Assembly: GCA_030550075.1 (NCBI GenBank)
Contig: JAUQQB010000070.1
Span: 1-10,144, forward strand
Direction of reading: 5' to 3'
Source of the DNA: Chloroflexota bacterium
Lineage (GTDB): Bacteria > Chloroflexota > Anaerolineae > Thermoflexales > Thermoflexaceae
DNA: 10,144 nt
The position numbers and the translations under genes were made by a program. A model generated the notes under the pieces. It did no database searches and was not told the DNA's origin. It saw only the letters and a program-made list of their open reading frames with translations. Of the stretch, positions 4,641 to 10,144 are shown in pieces (the first letter of the stretch is position 1; the number at the start of each line of letters is the position of its first letter).

Positions 4641-5354
4641 GTGGGTATCGGAGAACAACTGCGGGCGGCCCGAGAAGCCCGAGGGATCTCCCTGGAGGAG
4701 GCCGCTGCAGGGACGCGGATCAAACGCACGTATCTGGAGGCCCTGGAGGATGAGGCCTTCTCGCTTCTCCCCAGCCCGGCCCACGCGCGCGGGTTCCTGC
4801 GTCGCTACGCCCGCTGGCTGGGACTGGATGAGGCAGTCCTCCTCTCAGAATGGGATGGGATGGCCACGGCTGTCCCTCCGACGCGGCCATCCCGCATGCC
4901 CTCCATGTTCGAACTGACCCGCATCCCGACCCGCCTGGCCCTTCCATGGCGCCCCTTCGCCGCCATCGGCCTTGCAGCCCTGCTGATCATGGGCGTCGTC
5001 AGCCTTATTCGGGGGCCATGGCGGGCTCGATCCATCGGTCTTCCTCCTGCGCCTACTGTGACCGGAGCTCCTTCCATCCCATCCGCCACCGCGACCCCTG
5101 CATCCGTGGCTGCCCTCCCGATGCTCCGGCTGGAAGTGGAGGCCAGCGAGCACGTCTGGGTGCGAATCCAGGCGGATGGTCAGGTGGTCTATCAGGGCCT
5201 GCTGCGGCCAGGAGAAACCCGCGCCTGGGAGGCTCGCTCCACATTGCAGCTGGATACGGGGAACGCCGCCGCTCTCCAGGTGCGCCTCAACGGCCGCCCG
5301 GAAGGTCCCCTGGGCGGACGCGGGGAGATCGTCCGTAAAACGTGGTCCAGGTAA
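4641..5354 (+). CDS. RodZ-like helix-turn-helix membrane protein (HTH_25 / DUF4115)
   Basis: The 237-residue product has three parts. An N-terminal Xre-type HTH (~1-70) reads GEQLRAAREARGISLEEAA, then TRIKRTYLEALEDE and HARGFLRRYARWLGLD, the hallmark of the RodZ-type HTH_25 domain. One transmembrane segment lies at ~104-123 (PFAAIGLAALLIMGVVSLI). After a Pro/Ala/Thr-rich linker, a DUF4115-like beta domain (~160-235: LRLEVEASEHVWVRIQADGQ) is expected outside the membrane. Family members link the cell-shape machinery (MreB) to the envelope, or act as membrane-anchored regulators. Whether this organism uses MreB is not visible here. It starts at GTG 4641 with GGGAGG 7 nt upstream inside rplI, so the pair is translationally coupled. 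Confidence 0.85.
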   Translation: MGIGEQLRAAREARGISLEEAAAGTRIKRTYLEALEDEAFSLLPSPAHARGFLRRYARWLGLDEAVLLSEWDGMATAVPPTRPSRMPSMFELTRIPTRLALPWRPFAAIGLAALLIMGVVSLIRGPWRARSIGLPPAPTVTGAPSIPSATATPASVAALPMLRLEVEASEHVWVRIQADGQVVYQGLLRPGETRAWEARSTLQLDTGNAAALQVRLNGRPEGPLGGRGEIVRKTWSR

Positions 5355-5518
5355 GGGCACCCCTTGTAGGCACCCTTTGGGGGCAGGCACAAGGCCTGGC
5401 CTCACAACCGGCATTCGGGCGTGATGGATGGGCATCCCTCGCGGGTGCCCACGGCCAGTGTTCACCTTCTCCGCAGGGACACCCCATGGGTGCCCCAGAT
5501 AAAAATCGAGGGGCCTTC
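5355..5518 (+). repeat. Spacer with four CACCC/GGGTG motifs forming hairpins before lipB
   Basis: GGGCACCCCTT (5355-5365) and GGCACCCTT (5369-5377) are near direct repeats. Downstream are two small hairpins of the same motif: GGGCA-T-CCC with GGG-TGCCC (5430-5450, one bulged T) and GGG-A-CACCC with GGGTGCCC (5476-5495, one bulged A). The frame remains open back to 5342, but its translation is not LipB-like. This looks like an inserted intergenic repeat or a structured lipB leader. No U-run follows either hairpin. Confidence 0.45.
5509..5513 (+). promoter_or_regulatory. Shine-Dalgarno deciding the lipB start
   Basis: AGGGG (within GAGGGG) lies 5 nt before ATG 5519. This supports the start at MKGWWSILG and rejects in-frame upstream starts. 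Confidence 0.6.
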
Positions 5519-6313
5519 ATGAAGGGCTGGTGGTCGATTCTGGGAACTGTGGAATACCAGGCGGCATGGGCGCTGCAGCGGGCGCTGGCCGAGGCGCGCG
5601 CTGCCCAGGAGATCCCTGACACCCTGCTTCTGCTGGAGCACCCCCACGTCTTCACCCTGGGGCGCTCCGCCCGGCCGGAGCATATCCTGTGGGACGAAGC
5701 GGAACGAGCCCGCCGTGGAGTCGCAGTGGTGATCACCGATCGCGGCGGGGATGTCACGTACCACGGTCCGGGCCAGGTCGTGGGCTATTTCATCCTGGAC
5801 CTTCAGGCCCTTGGCCTGGACAAAGTCGCCTTCGTCCGCCGGATCGAGCAGATGCTGGTGGAGACCCTGGCCCGCTTTAGTATCGCTGCGGGGACGATCC
5901 CTGGAGCCCCGGGAGTGTGGGTGCAGCCGGATGTGATGAGCCGATGCGCCTGGTGTCCACCTCATCTCCGGCGAGCTCCCGCCAAGATCGCCGCCATCGG
6001 CGCGCGGGTGGACGCCCGGGGGATCACCACACATGGGTTTGCCCTGAACGTGTGCCCCGACCTCACCTATTTCTCTGGGATCATCCCCTGTGGCATCGCG
6101 GATAAGGGTGTGGTCTCGATGGCGATGTTTCTGGGGGAACCGGAGGACCAGGCAGCGCGGGCGCGACAAATCGCCGCCGTTCAGGAGGCCCTCGCCCGAT
6201 CCTTCGGAGAGGTCTTCGGCCTAGATGTGGAACGGGTGGATCCCGCCCGCATCTGGGCATGGGCCTCATTTGTGAGCACTTCGCCCTTCCCACCCACGCC
6301 AGGAGTCGCGTGA
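5519..6313 (+). CDS. lipB: Octanoyl-(acyl-carrier-protein):protein octanoyltransferase
   Basis: LipB transfers octanoate from octanoyl-ACP to the lipoyl domains of 2-oxoacid dehydrogenases and GcvH, the first step of lipoate assembly. The 264 residues show LLLEHPHVFTLGRS (~37-50) and the signature RGGDVTYHGPGQVVGY (75-90). Catalytic Lys is at 156 (AKIAAIGARV) and the acyl-thioester Cys at 191 (FSGIIPCGI), with THGFALNV between them. The chosen ATG gives an N-terminus aligning with family members; the frame is open to 5342 but the extra 59 residues are repeat-derived. Unusual is a stretch of about 20 residues between GVWV and the catalytic Lys (QPDVMSRCAWCPPHLRRAP) that contains a CxxC. No lipA is in view. 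Confidence 0.94.
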   Translation: MKGWWSILGTVEYQAAWALQRALAEARAAQEIPDTLLLLEHPHVFTLGRSARPEHILWDEAERARRGVAVVITDRGGDVTYHGPGQVVGYFILDLQALGLDKVAFVRRIEQMLVETLARFSIAAGTIPGAPGVWVQPDVMSRCAWCPPHLRRAPAKIAAIGARVDARGITTHGFALNVCPDLTYFSGIIPCGIADKGVVSMAMFLGEPEDQAARARQIAAVQEALARSFGEVFGLDVERVDPARIWAWASFVSTSPFPPTPGVA

Positions 6314-6368
6314 TCCCCTGCCCCTGCATCAGCAGTCGGTCCCGCATCCTATCGATAAGGAATCAGAT

Positions 6369-7304
6369 ATGCGCGAGGAAGAGCCCCTCGATGCCTATTC
6401 CCAAACGGTGATCCGTGTGGTGGAGCAGGTCGGTCCGGCAGTGGTCAGCATCCGGCCGGCGGGGCACCTTCGACGTCGTCAGGCTCTGGAGCCGATGGGC
6501 TCCGGTTTCTTCATCACCCCGGACGGCTATCTCCTGACCAACAGCCACGTGATCCGACACATTCGGGATCCCGAGGTGACGCTAATCGATGGCCGCTCGT
6601 TTCCCGCCCGCATTGTCGGCGAGGATCCCTACACCGATCTGGCCGTCCTGCGGGTGGAGCGTGGGGAAACCTTCCCGGCTGCACGGCTGGGCGATTCCTC
6701 CCGCCTGCGCCTGGGGCAGTTAGTGGTGGCTATCGGCAACCCCCTGGGTTTCCATTTCACGGTATCCGCCGGGATCATCAGTGGATTAGGACGGGCGCTC
6801 CAGGGCCCCGGGGGCCAGGTGATTGAGGATATCATCCAGACGGACGCGGCCCTCAACCCGGGGAACTCCGGTGGTCCTCTGGTCGACAGCCGGGGCGAGG
6901 TCATCGGTGTGTGCGTGGCCACGATCCTGGGGGCGGAGAACATCGCCTTCGCCATCCCCAGCCACACCGCGGAATGGGTCGCTGCGTTGCTGATCAAAGA
7001 GGGGCGCATCCGCCGCGCCTATCTGGGGATTGTAGTCCAGATCCGCCCCATCGCATGGCCAACCCCTGCCACTGGCCTGGAGATCCTGGAGGTGGATCCC
7101 CGGGGGCCGGCGGCCCAGGCCGGGCTTCAGGAGGGGGATATCCTGATCCGGATCGGGGAGCAATCGGTGAAGAGCCTGGGGGAGCTGCATCGGTTCCTGG
7201 CCCACTGGCCTCCGGGACGTCCGGTGGAGGTCCAGGTGATGCGCCAGAACCAAATGCGGACTTTCACGGTGGTCCCAAGGGAAGCGCCCTCGCCTCAACG
7301 GTGA
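6369..7304 (+). CDS. HtrA/DegP-type serine protease with one PDZ domain, no export signal
   Basis: A trypsin-like serine protease of the HtrA family, which degrades misfolded proteins or performs regulated cleavage. The catalytic triad is visible: His60 (LTNSHV), Asp90 (YTDLAVL) and Ser167 (LNPGNSGGPLV). A single C-terminal PDZ domain follows (~218-305: AYLGIVVQ..., VDPRGPAAQAGLQEGDILI). At 311 residues it is shorter than DegP, and lacks any signal peptide, lipobox or transmembrane anchor: the protease domain begins within ~12 residues of the start. AAGGA stands 7 nt before the ATG. Codons upstream stay open into lipB but encode nothing hydrophobic. Location is therefore probably cytoplasmic, unusual for the family, or export uses another route. 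It lies 55 nt after lipB. Confidence 0.93.
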   Translation: MREEEPLDAYSQTVIRVVEQVGPAVVSIRPAGHLRRRQALEPMGSGFFITPDGYLLTNSHVIRHIRDPEVTLIDGRSFPARIVGEDPYTDLAVLRVERGETFPAARLGDSSRLRLGQLVVAIGNPLGFHFTVSAGIISGLGRALQGPGGQVIEDIIQTDAALNPGNSGGPLVDSRGEVIGVCVATILGAENIAFAIPSHTAEWVAALLIKEGRIRRAYLGIVVQIRPIAWPTPATGLEILEVDPRGPAAQAGLQEGDILIRIGEQSVKSLGELHRFLAHWPPGRPVEVQVMRQNQMRTFTVVPREAPSPQR

Positions 7305-7308
7305 CCCG

Positions 7309-8352
7309 ATGAGCCTGCCTGCGCCTTATCGTTTTCTGGATCTCGCCGGCTCCCCCCGGGAGGTGGGGGAGACGTTGGGCCGCCTTAGCCCTCCCTTCCG
7401 GCGGCCGTCGTGGTGGCCCCCTGCTCCCGATCTTGAATTCGCCGAAGCATGCCGCCGACTCGTAGGCCGCTGGCATCCTTCCCTGCTGGAAGAATACGAA
7501 GGCTACGCCGCCGCCCAGGGGCTGGATCCCATGCGCCTCTGGCAACAGGTTTGCCGAACCTCCCTTCGATCCCGCCCGTTCGCCTGTTCGGCGGTGGCTT
7601 GGCGGGATCCGGAGGGCTGGATTTGGGTAGGGCGGAATTATGATTTCCAGCCCATCCAGCGGATCCGGGATCTGATCCGGCTTTGCCCCCGAGATGGCCT
7701 GGCCTCCCTGGGGATGATGGGGAGCGCACCGGGGGGGCGATACGATGGGGTCAACGAGGCCGGGCTCTTCGTCTCCCTTCATGCCGTCATGGCGGATGCG
7801 CCGCCTCCCCGACCCGGGATCCCTTTCCACCTGATCCCGCGCATCCTGCTGGAGCGCTGTCGCACCGCAGAGGAAGCGGTGGAGGCCCTGCTCCGCATGC
7901 CTCACATGCTGCCGCTGAATTTCCTGGTTGCGGATCCCCAGCATGTCTACGCAGTGGAAGTTCATCCACTAACTGTGGCGATCCGGGAGCCGGGGGGAGA
8001 TGTCATGGCCGTGACGAACCATTATGAGCACCCCGCCATGCGAGCCTGGCAGGGGCGTCGGGATCTGCGCTTCTCGATCCGTCGGAAGGAGCGATTGGAG
8101 CAATGGGTTGCAGCGGGTGGCGGATCGCCTCGCGAGCGCCTCCGCGAGGCCTTAAGCGACCACGAGGCGCCCCTCTGCGGGCATCGTCCCGGGTTCACCA
8201 CTTTATGGTCTCTGATCGCCGATCTGGGCCATCGTCGGATCGAATACGCCATGGGCTTTCCCTGTCACACGTCCTTTGTTCCATTCCCGTGGCCGGGGCC
8301 TGAGCCCGCCACTGACATTACGCTACCGGGGAGTCGCCTCTACAGATGGTAG
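7309..8352 (+). CDS. C45-family / acyl-CoA:6-aminopenicillanic acid acyltransferase-like Ntn hydrolase
   Basis: The 347-residue product resembles the AAT/C45 branch of Ntn hydrolases, which cleave or form amide bonds using an N-terminal Cys exposed by self-processing. The proposed nucleophile is Cys93 in RPFACSAVAWRDPEGWIWVGRNYDF (here written in part), followed by the conserved N-x-D (Asn110, Asp112), YDGVNEAGLFVS (~145-156) and AVTNHYEHPAM, typical of the family. About 92 residues would be removed as the pro-segment (family knowledge). The substrate cannot be told from sequence. There is no signal peptide. It begins 4 nt after the htrA-like stop with only a weak GGTGA upstream, suggesting translational coupling. 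A functional link to the protease is possible but unproven. Confidence 0.85.
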   Translation: MSLPAPYRFLDLAGSPREVGETLGRLSPPFRRPSWWPPAPDLEFAEACRRLVGRWHPSLLEEYEGYAAAQGLDPMRLWQQVCRTSLRSRPFACSAVAWRDPEGWIWVGRNYDFQPIQRIRDLIRLCPRDGLASLGMMGSAPGGRYDGVNEAGLFVSLHAVMADAPPPRPGIPFHLIPRILLERCRTAEEAVEALLRMPHMLPLNFLVADPQHVYAVEVHPLTVAIREPGGDVMAVTNHYEHPAMRAWQGRRDLRFSIRRKERLEQWVAAGGGSPRERLREALSDHEAPLCGHRPGFTTLWSLIADLGHRRIEYAMGFPCHTSFVPFPWPGPEPATDITLPGSRLYRW

Positions 8353-8379
8353 GACAACTGCTCGCAGTTGTCCTACCAT
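8346..8379. repeat. Perfect 15-bp palindrome over the stop codon, terminator-like
   Basis: ATGGTAGGACAACTG (8346-8360) is the exact reverse complement of CAGTTGTCCTACCAT (8365-8379), with the loop CTCG. The left arm contains the last Trp codon and the TAG stop of the C45-like gene. It is a very stable hairpin at the end of the rightward cluster, but no U-run follows (AAAGCAGG). It may be a terminator of the U-less kind, an mRNA 3'-end stabiliser, or a dispersed palindrome. Confidence 0.6.
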
Positions 8380-8432
8380 AAAGCAGGCAAAAGCGTGTAA
8401 GAATTGTAAATAGGAGTTACGCTGTTGGCCTT

Positions 8433-8482
8433 ATTCCCTCGGGGAATCCTTTAAAGGGGGGAGGGGCCCCTCAACTCCCTTT
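8433..8482. repeat. Two adjacent inverted repeats before the MalT-like gene
   Basis: ATTCCC (8433-8438) pairs with GGGAAT (8442-8447) around TCG. Immediately after, AAAGGG (8453-8458) pairs with CCCTTT (8477-8482), enclosing the 12-nt palindrome GAGGGGCCCCTC (8461-8472). The region between the C45-like gene and 8569 otherwise holds an AT-rich patch (8507-8520) that might contain a promoter, though no good -35/-10 pair is evident. Confidence 0.4.
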
Positions 8483-8523
8483 GTTAGAGGTCAACTACGT
8501 AAGTCCTAGATAAAAATAAACCA

Positions 8524-8568
8524 TCCTTCTCCCCGCGAAGGGAGGGGCCTGAGCGCAGTGGAGCGGAG
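8524..8568 (+). repeat. GC-rich repeat-like leader of the MalT-like gene
   Basis: CCTTC (8525-8529) and GAAGG (8537-8541) bracket TCCCCGC, the same core seen in the hairpins at 127-157, 278-324 and 1137-1171. It is followed by closely spaced GGAG/GAGCG units up to the start codon. It may be a partial copy of the window's dispersed hairpin family forming the leader and ribosome-binding site of the gene. Confidence 0.3.
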
Positions 8569-10144
8569 ATGGAGACGGAGCGAAGACCCTCTGATTTCTT
8601 CATCCGGCTACAGTTGATTCGTCGGGTGCGGGAAGGCCTGGCGGAAGGGATCGTGTGGATCGCCGCGCCACCGGGTTATGGGAAGACCACGTTGCTCCGC
8701 CTCCTGGAGAGCGATCTGCCAGGCAGCCGTTACCTTCCCCTTCGCCCGGATGTCATTGATCCTCAGCGCCTGCGGGAGACGCTGGCCGCTGCGGAGGGGA
8801 CGAAGATCTTCCTCCTGGATGATCTCCACCACCTGGCGGAGGGGCCCGAGGCGATCGAGGAGCTGGCCGGGATGATCGCCCGAAACCCCCGCAGCTGGGT
8901 CATGGGCGGCCGCTGGATCCCGGAACCCCTCACCCAGGGATCGTTTCCCCAGACCTGGCTCACGGAAGAGGATCTGGCGTTCTCCCCGGAGGAGATCGCG
9001 TGGATCCTGGGAGTTTCTCGGGAGCAGGCGCAGCAGCTTCATGCACGCACCCGGGGTTGGCCGATGGCCATCGCATGCCTGGCCCAACCCAGCACCGGTC
9101 CCTTGCTGATAGAACGATGGCCTCAGGCTCAGAACCGGTTGTTCGCTGAGCTGGCCCGCTCGCTCCTGAGCACCCTCCCCGAGGATCTCCAATACTTTCT
9201 CTTTCGAACGGCGATTCCCCTCTCGTTCAACATGGACCTGGCTGCAGCCCTGCTCGAGGATCAACCGGACCTGCAAGCGCAGATCCCCCGGCTACTGAGG
9301 GAGGTCCGTCGGCGGAGGCTCTTTCTGGAATCCGCAGGCCCGGCGGGCTGGTGGCGTTATCACGAACTGTTCCGCGAGTTTCTGCTCCATCACACTCCGG
9401 AATCCCCGTCCACGATCTTCGCCCGGACGGTGCGGTGGTTCGAGCAGCGGGGGGATCTGGAGCATGCCATTGAACATGCCCTGGCGGGCAGACTGGAGGG
9501 GGAAGCCTTCCGTCTGTTGCGCGCCCTGCCCGACGACTGGATCTGGCGCCAGGGACGCCAGTGGACGTTCCGGCGCTGGGTGTTAAGCCTGAGCGAGCTG
9601 GCGCGCCGCCGGGCTCCCGATCTCCTGTTACGCCTGGGAAAGGAAATCCATCGAGCCGGCCGCGCGGAGGAGGGACGGGCGCTCCTGCACCAGACGCTGC
9701 GGCAAGCAGAGGAAGCCAATGATCCGGAGCTCCGGCTGCGGGCTGTGTCCGCGCTGGCTTCCGCTTTCTATATCGAAGGCCGATTTCGAGAAAGCCTGGC
9801 CTGGAGTCTGGAAGGGCTTGCCGGGGCGTCCACCCTCGAACTCCGGAAACGCCTGCTGAAAGCGGCGGCGGATGCCTGTGTCGGATTGGGTCGATTGGGA
9901 GAAGCCCGCCGGTTTTACCGGGAGGCCTTAGCGATCGCCGAGCGCCAGGGCGATCCCCACTATCCGTTCTTCCTTCGCCACAACCTGGCGGTCGGGGTGG
10001 AGCTCGTGGCCGGACGATTTGCGGAAGCGCGGACGCTTCTGCTCACCAATTCCCCCTATTATGAAGACCGACCAGCCCAGCGGATCACCCACCTCCTGGG
10101 ATGGGGGATCCTGTTGGTTGAAACGGGGGATTGGGAACGCCTGG
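8569..10144 (+). CDS. MalT-like STAND ATPase with helical repeats (partial, runs off the right edge)
   Basis: At least 525 residues with no stop before the edge. The N-terminal NTPase has Walker A APPGYGKTTLL (~33-43) and Walker B IFLLDDLHHL (~80-89). GWPMAIACL (~163-171), WRYHELFREFL (~262-272) and WFEQRGDLEHAIEHAL (~290-305) are hallmarks of the MalT/LuxR-LAL type. After ~330 the sequence is helical and TPR-like (HRAGRAEEGRALLHQTL, GEARRFYREALAIAERQGD). Such proteins are ATP-dependent switches that sense a ligand and usually activate transcription through a C-terminal LuxR HTH or a BTAD module; that end is outside the window. The region before Walker A is short, at about 32 residues. GGAG lies 5 nt before the ATG. 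The target genes are unknown. Confidence 0.87.
   Translation, partial: METERRPSDFFIRLQLIRRVREGLAEGIVWIAAPPGYGKTTLLRLLESDLPGSRYLPLRPDVIDPQRLRETLAAAEGTKIFLLDDLHHLAEGPEAIEELAGMIARNPRSWVMGGRWIPEPLTQGSFPQTWLTEEDLAFSPEEIAWILGVSREQAQQLHARTRGWPMAIACLAQPSTGPLLIERWPQAQNRLFAELARSLLSTLPEDLQYFLFRTAIPLSFNMDLAAALLEDQPDLQAQIPRLLREVRRRRLFLESAGPAGWWRYHELFREFLLHHTPESPSTIFARTVRWFEQRGDLEHAIEHALAGRLEGEAFRLLRALPDDWIWRQGRQWTFRRWVLSLSELARRRAPDLLLRLGKEIHRAGRAEEGRALLHQTLRQAEEANDPELRLRAVSALASAFYIEGRFRESLAWSLEGLAGASTLELRKRLLKAAADACVGLGRLGEARRFYREALAIAERQGDPHYPFFLRHNLAVGVELVAGRFAEARTLLLTNSPYYEDRPAQRITHLLGWGILLVETGDWERL

Noticed and set aside
5342..5518. N-terminal extension of LipB
   Set aside because: Repeat-derived residues with no LipB similarity; AGGGG is spaced for ATG 5519.
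8507..8520. Promoter in the AT-rich patch before the MalT-like gene
   Set aside because: TAGATAAAAATAAA is AT-rich, but no -35 box with a 16-18 nt spacer could be found.
1..10144. CRISPR array, insertion sequence, transposase or prophage genes
   Set aside because: No regularly spaced repeats, no transposase or integrase motifs, and no target-site duplications are visible.

Overview
The window looks like chromosomal DNA from a GC-rich, probably thermophilic bacterium of the Chloroflexota (Anaerolineae/Thermoflexus-like). This is inferred from protein style (Arg- and Glu-rich, few Lys), an nuoABC block, a CysA2-like double rhodanese, and a MalT-type STAND ATPase. No 16S or other decisive marker is present, so the taxon is a guess.

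Left half, minus strand: nuoA, nuoB and nuoC (respiratory complex I) are read leftwards from a good sigma70-type promoter at 2185-2212. nuoA and nuoB overlap. nuoC is separated from nuoB by about 258 nt holding two strong hairpins. Beyond nuoC, positions 1-490 contain no credible gene, only a run of hairpins, so nuoD does not follow directly. Upstream of nuoA, and also on the minus strand, is a sulfur-transfer pair: a two-domain thiosulfate sulfurtransferase followed by a TusA-fold protein, closed by a probable intrinsic terminator at 2297-2323.

Centre, 3487-4188: a 700-nt divergent intergenic region. A minus-strand promoter with a perfect TTGACA box (3887-3915) would give the sulfurtransferase a leader of about 390 nt with a possible 19-codon ORF followed directly by a long hairpin. 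A plus-strand promoter (4021-4049) and two competing hairpins precede rplI.

Right half, plus strand: rplI (ribosomal protein L9), a RodZ-like HTH/membrane protein, lipB (octanoyltransferase), a PDZ-containing HtrA-type serine protease with no export signal, and a C45/AAT-type Ntn-hydrolase lie in one direction. Spacings are 2, 164, 55 and 4 nt, and they are probably largely co-transcribed. A perfect 15-bp palindrome straddles the stop of the last gene. After a repeat-rich spacer, a MalT-like STAND ATPase with helical repeats starts at 8569 and runs off the right edge.

Most of the window is ordinary housekeeping DNA. The more unusual parts are the structured leader of the sulfurtransferase, the dispersed-looking GC-rich hairpin family in the spacers, a TusA-like protein lacking the CPxP motif, and a LipB with a CxxC-containing insertion.
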